A stretch of DNA of 64,000 nucleotides from Anaerolineaceae bacterium (GTDB taxonomy: Bacteria; Chloroflexota; Anaerolineae; Aggregatilineales; Phototrophicaceae). The stretch lies in the NCBI GenBank assembly GCA_020634135.1, contig JACKCG010000001.1:310001-374000 (forward strand), in the 5' to 3' direction. Shown in pieces: positions 35,275-42,246 of the stretch. Under the pieces are notes generated by a model. That model saw only the letters and a program-made list of their open reading frames with translations, did not search any database and was not told the origin of the DNA. Within the stretch, counting starts at the first letter, position 1. Every line of letters starts with the position of its first letter. The position numbers and the translations under genes are program-made.

Positions 35275-36378
35275 TTAAATCACAAATTCGCCATTCTTAT
35301 AGAATAATTCACCATCCACATGAATCGTGCTGTCCTGGCGCATGTCGCAGATCATGTCCCAGTGAACGGCGCTGCGGTTCTTGCTGCCGGTTTCCGGGTA
35401 GCCTGTTCCAATCGCGGTGTGGATCGTTCCGCCAATCTTCTCATCAAACAGGATACTGCCCGTGAAGCGGTTGATGCCGAAGTTCGTGCCGATAGCGAAT
35501 TCGCCCAGGTAACGCGAACCCGCGTCGGTATCAAGCTGCGCCTGGAGCAGTTCGTCATTTTCCTCGGCGTGGGCTTCGACAACGCGCCCGTTATCAAAGC
35601 GCAGTTCAATCCCCTTGACGGCGCGCCCGCCCACAATGGACGGATACGAGTAACGAATCCAGCCGTTGACCGAGTCTTCCACCGGGCCAGTGAAAATTTC
35701 GCCGCTGGGCATGTTTTTATGTCCGTCGCTATTGACGAATGAACGTCCGTCAATTGAAAGCTCCAGGTCAACATTCGGCCCCTGGCACTTGACGTGCTTC
35801 TTGCCCACTAGCCAGTCTACTTTTTTCTGTTGCATGGCGGAAAGCTTCTGCCATTCCGCAATCGGGTCTTCCTGGTCGCAGAAGGTCGCGCCATACACAA
35901 ATGCTTCGTAGTCTTCCAGGCTCATATTGGCTTCCTGTGCGCCCGCCTCGGTGGGGAAGAGCGTCCCCACCCATTTGAAGTGACCTTCCGCTGCCCGTGT
36001 CAGGCGGGTATCCAGCCACGAGCGCCGCGCCGCCTGCACCTGCTGCATTCTCGCGCCGGGGATACTGGTGAGCGCCCGTGTGTTGGATGGTGCGCTGACT
36101 CGAATATACACATCTGCCTGGTCATAGTAGAGTGTCTGACTGGGGTCGAGCCAGGCAACCTGGTCGTCGTTGGCATCCCGCAGGAAGGAGCGCATCATGT
36201 AGTCGTCGCTGAGCATCACGCTGGGATTGCCCCCGGCACGCAGTACCGCATCGAACACAGCTCGTAGGGCAGGGAGCGCTGCGACATCACCCAGAATGCC
36301 GACCCATTCACCCGGTTGTACCGTCGTGGAGTAATTCACCAGGACATTTGCCAGTCGTTGTATCCGTACATCCATCAT
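35275..36378 (-). CDS. M29-family aminopeptidase
   Basis: 367 residues from the ATG at 36378, five bases after AAAGGA; the next codon is also ATG (36375). Thermophilic-type metallo-aminopeptidase with two metal ions. The opening MDVRIQRLANVLVNYST is typical of the family. Metal ligands lie in the second half: the Glu in MPSGEIFTGPVED, the Glu in LGEFAIGTNFGINR, and HWDMICDM at the C-terminus. It removes N-terminal residues from peptides in the cytoplasm. A strong terminator hairpin ends only about 23 bases before its start codon (36401-36431), either closing the upstream transcript or acting in its own leader. Confidence 0.9.
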   Translation of the reverse strand: MMDVRIQRLANVLVNYSTTVQPGEWVGILGDVAALPALRAVFDAVLRAGGNPSVMLSDDYMMRSFLRDANDDQVAWLDPSQTLYYDQADVYIRVSAPSNTRALTSIPGARMQQVQAARRSWLDTRLTRAAEGHFKWVGTLFPTEAGAQEANMSLEDYEAFVYGATFCDQEDPIAEWQKLSAMQQKKVDWLVGKKHVKCQGPNVDLELSIDGRSFVNSDGHKNMPSGEIFTGPVEDSVNGWIRYSYPSIVGGRAVKGIELRFDNGRVVEAHAEENDELLQAQLDTDAGSRYLGEFAIGTNFGINRFTGSILFDEKIGGTIHTAIGTGYPETGSKNRSAVHWDMICDMRQDSTIHVDGELFYKNGEFVI

Positions 36379-36400
36379 ATTTTTCCTTTCGTAAAGAGAC

Positions 36401-36431
36401 AAAAAAAGGGGGCGCAGCAACCTGCACCCCC
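36401..36431 (-). terminator. Strong intrinsic terminator immediately upstream of the M29 gene
   Basis: On the minus strand GGGGGTGCAG (36431-36422) pairs with CTGCGCCCCC (36417-36408) with one G-U pair, followed by seven T. It lies between the thiol peroxidase stop at 36552 and the M29 start. Confidence 0.85.
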
Positions 36432-36500
36432 TGAATACAATTCGGCGGGGTATTCCCTGAGCCAGTAGCTTGAACGTAATTCACCAAAATGGATGGGATT

Positions 36501-36536
36501 CGTAGGGGCGCACCACCGTGCGCCCGTGTTGAAAAC
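36501..36536. repeat. Palindromic repeat, copy 4
   Basis: GGGCGCAC, CACC, GTGCGCCC preceded by CGTAG and followed by GTGTTGAAAAC, a tail shared with copies 5 and 6. It lies just after the thiol peroxidase gene. Confidence 0.8.
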
Positions 36537-36551
36537 ATACGGTTTCTCACC

Positions 36552-37064
36552 CTAGATGAGCTGCTTTGCCGCCGTCAGTGCCGCTGCGAAGTTCACTTCC
36601 TGCCCCATTACAGGGACATACTCGGCGTACCGTACCACATTATCCCGGTCAAGCACGAAGACCGAACGCTGGCACATCCGCCACTCGGTATCATGGACAC
36701 CATACGCATCGGCAAACGCCATATCGCGGTAGGTAGAGAGCGTCTCCGTGTTGGTGATGCCTTCGTTACCGCAGTAGCGCCGCAGCGCGTAGGGCATATC
36801 GGCGCTGACTGTCAGCACCGCTACCTGGTCGCCCAGGGTCGCCGCTTCCTCGTTGAAGCGCCGTGTTTGTGCCGAGCAAACCCCGGTGTCAATAGACGGG
36901 ATGACGCTCAGGACTTTGACCTTGCCTTCATAATCTTTCAGGGTGCGGACTGCAAAATTATTGGCAATCAGGGCGAAATCCGGTGCTGCCGTGCCGATTT
37001 CCAGCATATCTCCCTGGATGTGATGTTCTTTTTCGCCAACTTTCATTCCGGGACGGTTTCCCAT
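36552..37064 (-). CDS. tpx: Thiol peroxidase (Tpx-type peroxiredoxin)
   Basis: 170 residues from the ATG at 37064, nine bases after AAGGGAG; earlier in-frame codons precede that SD. Atypical two-Cys peroxiredoxin that reduces alkyl hydroperoxides. The peroxidatic Cys is in PSIDTGVCSAQTRRF (about residue 63), the resolving Cys in LRRYCGNEGITN (about residue 97). Also typical are IGTAAPDFALIANN and ETLSTYRDMAFADAYGV. A TATAAT at 37126-37131 and TAGACA at 37148-37153 give a 16-bp-spaced promoter. Monocistronic. Confidence 0.93.
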   Translation of the reverse strand: MGNRPGMKVGEKEHHIQGDMLEIGTAAPDFALIANNFAVRTLKDYEGKVKVLSVIPSIDTGVCSAQTRRFNEEAATLGDQVAVLTVSADMPYALRRYCGNEGITNTETLSTYRDMAFADAYGVHDTEWRMCQRSVFVLDRDNVVRYAEYVPVMGQEVNFAAALTAAKQLI

Positions 37065-37125
37065 TCGGTATAACTCCCTTCTCATGGTGAAACGAAATGG
37101 ATTATGCACTATACTTACCTTCGAA

Positions 37126-37153
37126 ATTATAACCATCTCGCGGCGGCTGTCTA
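37126..37153 (-). promoter_or_regulatory. Promoter of tpx
   Basis: Minus strand: TAGACA (37153-37148), 16-bp spacer, TATAAT (37131-37126). The predicted start is near 37119, about 55 bases before the ATG. Confidence 0.6.
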
Positions 37154-37277
37154 GCTGGCGATAAGGCCAGTATGCTCTGATAAATGATCTTCTTACGTGA
37201 ATATCATCAACTTGTTATATTGTGCCGGGTAGGCCGCCGCAGTGACCAACGGCCTGTTAGAAAGTGGATAAATACCC

Positions 37278-37910
37278 ATGAACATTCGCTTGAGACTGCT
37301 TGTTATCCTGCTGGGCGCACTGGGCGTTGTAGCCATATTCACATTCCCGTTGTGGCGACCATTGCTGGTGAATGACGTGGTTGATGAAGCCTTCCCAGGT
37401 CTCGCGGCGGACCTTCAGGACGATTTCACCCGGATGCCTGCCGAAGAACAGGCCGCTTTCCTGGAAATGGCGCAGACCGACCCGAATATGGCGCTCGAAC
37501 TCGTGACCGCTGCCCTCAGCCCGGATACTCCGGTAGCGGAGGACGAACAGGCCATGCCGGTGATGACTGACCCGGTGACGGTTGCCAGGGCTTCCTTCAT
37601 CACGATTGACGCGCTTCACGGCGGCGAAGGCACGGCCACAGTCTACCAACTGCCCGATGAGAGCCGCGTGCTGCGTTTTGAGGATTTCCGCGTGACCAAT
37701 GGCCCGGACTTACACGTTATCCTGACAAAGAACCCCGACCCGCGCGACGCCGCTGCGGTAGGTACGGATTACATTGACCTGGGGCTGCTGAAGGGCAACG
37801 TTGGCAACCAGAATTATGACATCCCCGCCGGGATTGACCTCACCGAATATCAGGCGGTGGTGATCTACTGTGTGCAATTTCGCGTGGTGTTCAGCACGGC
37901 GACGCTGTAA
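37278..37910 (+). CDS. DM13-domain membrane-anchored protein
   Basis: 210 residues. An N-terminal anchor (LRLLVILLGALGVVAIFTF) comes first, then a linker of about 75 residues. From about residue 105 is a DM13 domain: ASFITIDALHGGEGTATVYQ, FEDFRVTNGPDLHVILTKNP, IDLGLLKGNVGNQNYDIPAG and the closing VVIYCVQFRVVFSTATL, whose single Cys is the conserved redox-type residue. DM13 domains are proposed to take part in electron transfer at the cell surface (inference from family). Its last 30 bases are repeated 159 bp downstream, so its 3' end has been part of a tandem duplication. Confidence 0.85.
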   Translation: MNIRLRLLVILLGALGVVAIFTFPLWRPLLVNDVVDEAFPGLAADLQDDFTRMPAEEQAAFLEMAQTDPNMALELVTAALSPDTPVAEDEQAMPVMTDPVTVARASFITIDALHGGEGTATVYQLPDESRVLRFEDFRVTNGPDLHVILTKNPDPRDAAAVGTDYIDLGLLKGNVGNQNYDIPAGIDLTEYQAVVIYCVQFRVVFSTATL

Positions 37911-37992
37911 TCAAATGGATAGATTGATTGCCTGGTCGGTTCTGGACTGCCGGATGGGATGCCCTTACAGAGTCATGCTCACAGGGGGATTT

Positions 37993-38025
37993 GTAAGGGC
38001 GTGCTACAGCGCGCCCGCGTTGAAA
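37993..38025. repeat. Palindromic repeat, copy 5
   Basis: GTAAGGGCGTGC, TACA, GCGCGCCC, then GCGTTGAAAA. The stem has a G-T pair. Part of the first duplicated unit. Confidence 0.75.
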
Positions 38026-38151
38026 ACTGTGTGCAATTTCGCGTGGTGTTCAGCATAATCAAATGGGTAGATTGATTGCCTGGTCGGTTTCTGACGTGCC
38101 GGACTTGAAATGCAGCATCGCCCTTACAGAGTCACCCTACAAAGGGGATTT

Positions 38152-38186
38152 GTAAGGGCGTGCTACAGCGTGCCCGCGTTGAAAAC
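38152..38186. repeat. Palindromic repeat, copy 6
   Basis: GTAAGGGCGTGC, TACA, GCGTGCCC, then GCGTTGAAAAC. Part of the second duplicated unit; close to copy 5 because the whole segment was duplicated. From here to 38404 I see no gene. Confidence 0.75.
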
Positions 38187-38403
38187 ACACTAACCACCTT
38201 CCAGGTGGCTTACCCAAAACGTTTTCCAGCCACCTTCCACCCTCCAGCACCTAATCCAGCAGCCAGAGGCTAACAGTCATCAGCTAAAGTGAACAAAAGT
38301 TCTAACAAAAATTCACCATCTCAGACCTATTTTATGCTATTGTGGAACTGACAATCATTCTACCCACAGACGACTGCCCACCGATGGCTGCTAACGACAT
38401 CCT

Positions 38404-38640
38404 CACTCGGCACTTTCCACTTTTCACTGCTTTTGCCTCAAGCCTCAGCACTGCTTTTACTTTCCACCCGGCACTTTCCACTTTTCACTGCTTTTTCTCA
38501 AGCCTCAGCACTGCTTTTACTTTCCACTCGGCACTTTCCACTTTTTCCTGCTTTTGCCTCAAGCCTCAGCACTGCTTTTACTTTCCACTCGGCACTTTCT
38601 ACTTTTCATTGCTTTTTCTCAAGCCTCAGCACTCAAGACT
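38404..38640. repeat. About 60-bp tandem repeat, nearly four copies
   Basis: Units of 60-62 bp beginning GGCACTTTCCACTTTT, then TGCTTTT, CTCAAGCCTCAGCACTGC and TTTTACTTTCCAC, from 38404 to 38640; the last unit is truncated and runs into ACTCAAGACTCAGTACTC. Copies differ by a few bases. All three frames are open in places, but the peptides are simple repeats and no SD is seen. The following 38641-38960 region has palindromes GCGGCAATTGCCGC (38668) and CCCCCGCTGGCGGGGG (38881) and no supported gene. Confidence 0.85.
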
Positions 38641-38968
38641 CAGTACTCCTCGCCACCTTGCAGCAATCGCGGCAATTGCCGCAAAAAACCGGAATGCGGC
38701 AAAAACACCCCATTTCTTCCCGTACTGACCCGCCCCTAACCGCATTTCTTGAGGCAAATTGCCGCAAATTCACCTCACTTTGCAACAAAAACCCGACACG
38801 CATGGCCTGACGTATTGCCGAACCATTAAAATGCACGCTCATTGTGCTGGCAGGGGACTAGGGAGAGTCCAACAGGTCGCCCCCGCTGGCGGGGGAGATA
38901 CAGAGGGGGTCAAAAAGAATACAAGCGGATAGTCTCTCCAGTTTGGTACACTTCACCTGACCAAATGC

Positions 38969-38997
38969 TTGACAGCCATCCGAATCACCGTTACTAT
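38969..38997 (+). promoter_or_regulatory. Promoter of the trp operon
   Basis: TTGACA at 38969-38974, 17-bp spacer, TACTAT at 38992-38997. The transcript would begin near 39004, just before the T-box stem I. Confidence 0.75.
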
Positions 38998-39027
38998 GTT
39001 GGCATAATCCGAATATCCAACAAAAAC

Positions 39028-39302
39028 GTTGATCTGGAAGAGTACATACTGAAACGGTGTCCAGAGAGCCGCCAGGGGCTGTGAAGGCGGTACATACGCC
39101 GGTATCGAATGGGCCAGGGAGTTGCAGAGGCGAATGGATGAGTAGCCTTTGTCGGCGGCGCTCCGTTATCACAGCGCAGGGTATTGGCGGTATGCACATA
39201 CGTCTGTACCCCAGAGCGCGCGGTCTCCTTTGAAGGACACTGCGAAACAAGGTGGCACCACGGGAAGCCCTCTCGTCCTTGATGTGATGAGAGGGCTTTT
39301 GT
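39028..39302 (+). ncRNA. T-box leader, tRNA-Trp specific
   Basis: Stem I opens with GGAAGAGTA (39036-39044, the AGTA motif), continues with CCAGAGAGCC and GGGGCTGTGAAGGCGG (AG bulge and distal loop), then the specifier loop CGAATGGGCC in which TGG at 39110-39112 is the Trp codon. The T-box sequence AAGGTGGCACCACGG lies at 39249-39263. Its UGGC bulge would pair with the GCCA end of tRNA-Trp, whose discriminator base is G in bacteria. The terminator follows at once. Uncharged tRNA-Trp is expected to allow read-through into trpE. Confidence 0.92.
39265..39302 (+). terminator. T-box regulated terminator
   Basis: AAGCCCTCTC (39265-39274) and GAGAGGGCTT (39289-39298) form a perfect 10-bp stem followed by TT. 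The 5' arm lies just after the T-box bulge sequence, allowing the two folds to compete. Confidence 0.9.
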
Positions 39303-39311
39303 ATTGAGTAT

Positions 39312-39446
39312 CTATCCGTAAATTCGTTTTACCAACCCTGTCCCTGCTTACCATGCTCTTTTTTCCCTCTCCGTTGACGGAGAGGGGAGGGAGAACCGAA
39401 GGTTCGGAAGGGGTGAGGTAAAGCACAAGAAGGGTTTTACGGATAG
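39312..39446. mobile_element. MITE-like element with 11-bp terminal inverted repeats
   Basis: CTATCCGTAAA at 39312-39322 and TTTACGGATAG at 39436-39446 are perfect inverted repeats bounding 135 bp. The interior contains CCCTCTCCGTTGACGGAGAG and GAACCGAAGGTTC hairpins and no coding capacity. It lies between the T-box terminator and the trpE ribosome-binding site. No target duplication is obvious. Confidence 0.7.
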
Positions 39447-39471
39447 GTTCCTGGATAATCGAGGTGCTTTC

Positions 39472-40983
39472 ATGGTTTTCTCCACAACCCAGACCCGCGA
39501 ATACGTTCAACCCGCCCGCGAAACTGTCCTGCGCCTGTTCGAGAAGGGCGATCTTGTCCCGGTTTACCGCACCCTCCTGGCCGACCTGGAAACTCCCGTT
39601 TCCGTCTACCTCAAACTCGCCCAGGCAGATACCCCCTCCTTCCTGCTGGAAAGCGTTGAAGGTGGTGAACAGGTCGGGCGTTACTCCTTCCTGGGCGTGA
39701 ATCCCAAAGGCGTGATAACCGTCAAGAACAACGTTGTCACCCGTACCCTGCACGGCGAAACCACTTCGCGCCCGTTAGCCGCCGGGCAGGACCCCCTGCA
39801 CGCCATCAAACAGGAATTTGCCCGCGTAAAACCTGTCCAGATCGAAGGGCTGCCCCGTTTCGTTGGTGGGGCGGTGGGGTATATCGGCTATGATGTGGTG
39901 CGCTACTTTGAACGCCTGCCGGAAACCGCCACCTCTGACCTGGACGTGCCGGACGCCGCCTTCCTCCTGCCGGATACCCTGGTCATCTTCGACCACGCCA
40001 AACACCAACTGATTATCCTGGCGAACGCCCATAATACCGGCGACCCCGACGCGGCCTACGATGACGCCGTGGAGCGTATTGAACAGATTGTCACCGCCCT
40101 CCGCGCCCCCCTCCCGGAAATTCCGGCGGCTGGCGAACCGCTCAACGAAGAACTGCGCTCGAACATGACCCAGGAGCGGTATGAGGACATCGTCCGGGCG
40201 GGCAAGGAATACATCGCCGCTGGGGACGCCTTCCAGATCGTCCTTTCCCAGCGCTTTACCCGCAAGACCTCCGCGCCTCCGCTGGCGATTTACCGTGCTT
40301 TGCGCGTGATGAACCCGTCCCCGTATATGTTTTTCCTCAATTTTGGTGAGTCGTTTAGCCTGATTGGCGCATCGCCGGAGATGATGGTGCGCCTGGAGGA
40401 CGGCGTCGCTACCGTGCGCCCGATTGCCGGGACACGTCGGCGTGGTGGGGACGAGACGGAAGACAACCGGCTGGCCGACGAACTCATGGCCGACCCGAAA
40501 GAGCGCGCCGAGCATGTCATGCTGGTTGACCTGGGGCGCAACGACCTGGGGCGCGTCTGTGATTATGGCACGGTAAAAGTCCCGAACATGATGTACGTTG
40601 AACGCTACTCCCATGTGATGCACATCGTCAGTCAGGTTGAAGGTAAATTGCGTAAGGGCATGGACGCCTTCGATTTGCTCCGCGCGACCTTCCCGGCGGG
40701 GACTCTCAGTGGTGCGCCCAAAGTGCGTGCGATGGAAATCATTGAAGAACTGGAAGGCACACGTCGGGCCACCTATGGCGGGGCGGTGGGCTATTTCAGC
40801 TTTGATGGCTCAATGGATACCTGTATTACCATTCGGGCGCTCTTGATGCAGGGCGATACCGTGCATATTCAGGTCGGGGCGGGTATAGTTGCCGATAGTG
40901 ATCCTGCCCGCGAATTTGAGGAAACCATTAACAAGGCGCGGGGGGTGGCCGTCGCGGTGGAATATGCCGAGCAGGGTTTTTAG
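39472..40983 (+). CDS. trpE: Anthranilate synthase component I
   Basis: 503 residues, ATG six bases after GAGGTG. It turns chorismate plus ammonia into anthranilate, the first step to tryptophan. The N-terminal regulatory part includes SFLLESVEGGEQVGRYSFLG, where the LLES residues form the tryptophan-feedback site. The catalytic chorismate-binding domain follows: SPYMFFLNFGESFSLIGASP, VRPIAGTRRRGGDET, HVMLVDLGRNDLGRVCDYG and FPAGTLSGAPKVRAMEIIEE. All look intact. It works with TrpG (41646). First structural gene of the trp operon; expression is gated by the T-box. Confidence 0.97.
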   Translation: MVFSTTQTREYVQPARETVLRLFEKGDLVPVYRTLLADLETPVSVYLKLAQADTPSFLLESVEGGEQVGRYSFLGVNPKGVITVKNNVVTRTLHGETTSRPLAAGQDPLHAIKQEFARVKPVQIEGLPRFVGGAVGYIGYDVVRYFERLPETATSDLDVPDAAFLLPDTLVIFDHAKHQLIILANAHNTGDPDAAYDDAVERIEQIVTALRAPLPEIPAAGEPLNEELRSNMTQERYEDIVRAGKEYIAAGDAFQIVLSQRFTRKTSAPPLAIYRALRVMNPSPYMFFLNFGESFSLIGASPEMMVRLEDGVATVRPIAGTRRRGGDETEDNRLADELMADPKERAEHVMLVDLGRNDLGRVCDYGTVKVPNMMYVERYSHVMHIVSQVEGKLRKGMDAFDLLRATFPAGTLSGAPKVRAMEIIEELEGTRRATYGGAVGYFSFDGSMDTCITIRALLMQGDTVHIQVGAGIVADSDPAREFEETINKARGVAVAVEYAEQGF

Positions 40984-40998
40984 ACCAGGAGAGCGAAA

Positions 40999-41649
40999 AT
41001 GGCTGTTAAAAGAGTGGTCTTTATGCGTCCGGGTGAGACGGAGTGGAATCGTTTAGGGCGGTTTCAGGGGTGGGTTGCGGCCCCTCTGAATGAACATGGC
41101 CGCTTACAGGCTCAGCGGTTGGCAAATTTCGTGCGCCACATTGGTCTGCGGGCACTGTATACCAGCGATCTGCGGCGGGCCATCGAGACGGCGGCTATTC
41201 TGGAGCCGCGCCTGAATTATGCTCCTATCCTGGAGCCGCGCCTGCGCGAGCGCAATATCGGCATCTGGCAGGGACTGACCATGAGCGAGATGGAAGCCTG
41301 GTATCCCGATGAATTCGAGCAGTTGCTGGCAAACCAGGACGATTTCTGTATCCCGTCTGGGGAATCCCGTGTTGATGTGAAACAACGGGTGTTGGCGGCT
41401 TTTTCAGATGTCCTCGCCCAGGATAAGGGGGAAACGGTGGGCATCATCTCTCACACCACGACACTGCACATCCTGTTGAATGAGCTGATTCTTGATTGCT
41501 GTGATGACTCACTGGCGCTGAGTAATTCATCGGTAACGACCATTGTGCGTGGCGACGACGACCAGTGGAAACTTGTGACGACCAATGATTTGATGCACCT
41601 GGAAGGGGTGGAAACCAAGGCGTTTCCGGAAATAGGAGAAGACCGATGA
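40999..41649 (+). CDS. Histidine-phosphatase-fold protein lacking the catalytic His
   Basis: 216 residues. It has the phosphoglycerate-mutase fold, but the active-site motif normally RHGET reads MRPGETEWN: the phosphate-accepting His is Pro (cgt ccg ggt gag). The rest is well kept: LGRFQGWVAAPLNEHGRLQA, LYTSDLRRAIETAAIL and GIISHTTTLHILLNEL. The loss predicts a non-enzymatic or altered role, perhaps as a binding partner. It sits between trpE and trpG, 15 bases after trpE, and overlaps trpG by four bases, so it is firmly in the operon. It has a good SD (AGGAGAG). Confidence 0.88.
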   Translation: MAVKRVVFMRPGETEWNRLGRFQGWVAAPLNEHGRLQAQRLANFVRHIGLRALYTSDLRRAIETAAILEPRLNYAPILEPRLRERNIGIWQGLTMSEMEAWYPDEFEQLLANQDDFCIPSGESRVDVKQRVLAAFSDVLAQDKGETVGIISHTTTLHILLNELILDCCDDSLALSNSSVTTIVRGDDDQWKLVTTNDLMHLEGVETKAFPEIGEDR

Positions 41650-42230
41650 TCCTCGTAATTGACAACTATGACAGCTTCACCTACAACCTGGTTCAGGAGA
41701 TGGGAGAGCTAGGCGCGGATATACAGGTCGTTCGTAATGACCAGGTTTCCCTGGATGAAATCCGTGCCATGAACCCCAGCCATATTGTGATTTCGCCAGG
41801 GCCGGGGACGCCGGATGATGGTGGCGTGTCGCTGGATGTGATTCGCGAGTTTGGTCCGACGACTCCGATTTTCGGGGTATGCCTTGGTCATCAGTGTATC
41901 GGGCAGGCCTATGGTGGGGTTGTCACGCGCGCCGGGCGGCTGATGCACGGTAAGACCAGCATGGTTTACCACAAGGACGACGCCCTCTTCAAAGGGGTGC
42001 CGAGTCCCTTTGAGGCGACGCGCTATCACAGTTTGATCGTTGAGGAGAGTTCGCTGCCCGACTGCCTGACGATCACCGCTTTCACCGATCAGGGCGAAAT
42101 TATGGGACTGCGCCATAAAGAATATCCGGTGGTGGGGGTACAGTTCCACCCAGAAAGTATTTTAACGAAGTTCGGGCTGCGGATACTCGAAAACTTCCTG
42201 ACGATGAAAGTTCCGGTGGCAGTGAGGTAG
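41646..42230 (+). CDS. trpG: Anthranilate synthase component II (glutamine amidotransferase)
   Basis: 194 residues. Class I glutamine amidotransferase that supplies ammonia to TrpE. The nucleophile is in FGVCLGHQCIGQAYGG (Cys about residue 80), and the catalytic His-Glu pair is in VGVQFHPESILT. The N-terminus MILVIDNYDSFTYNLVQEMG is typical. The start overlaps the preceding stop (ATGA). It may also serve p-aminobenzoate synthesis as in some bacteria, since no pabA is seen here. Confidence 0.97.
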   Translation: MILVIDNYDSFTYNLVQEMGELGADIQVVRNDQVSLDEIRAMNPSHIVISPGPGTPDDGGVSLDVIREFGPTTPIFGVCLGHQCIGQAYGGVVTRAGRLMHGKTSMVYHKDDALFKGVPSPFEATRYHSLIVEESSLPDCLTITAFTDQGEIMGLRHKEYPVVGVQFHPESILTKFGLRILENFLTMKVPVAVR

Positions 42231-42246
42231 GAAACGAGAGGGTTTT

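Larger units (their letters stand above)
37867..38186. repeat. Tandem duplication of about 160 bp, two copies
   Basis: Copy 1 37867-38025 begins in the DM13 gene (ACTGTGTGCAATTTCGCG). Copy 2 38026-38186 begins with the same words. Both continue TAATCAAATGG, TAGATTGATTGCCTGGTCGG and end with a palindromic element (copies 5 and 6) and GTTGAAAAC. The second copy lacks 11 bases (CGGCGACGCTG) and has several substitutions. Confidence 0.85.

Noticed and set aside
38404..38640. CRISPR array
   Set aside because: Units of 60 bp are repeated as wholes without unique spacers, and no cas genes are present.
38842..39084. 80-codon frame upstream of the trp operon
   Set aside because: It runs across the trp promoter and T-box start, has no SD and no recognisable sequence.
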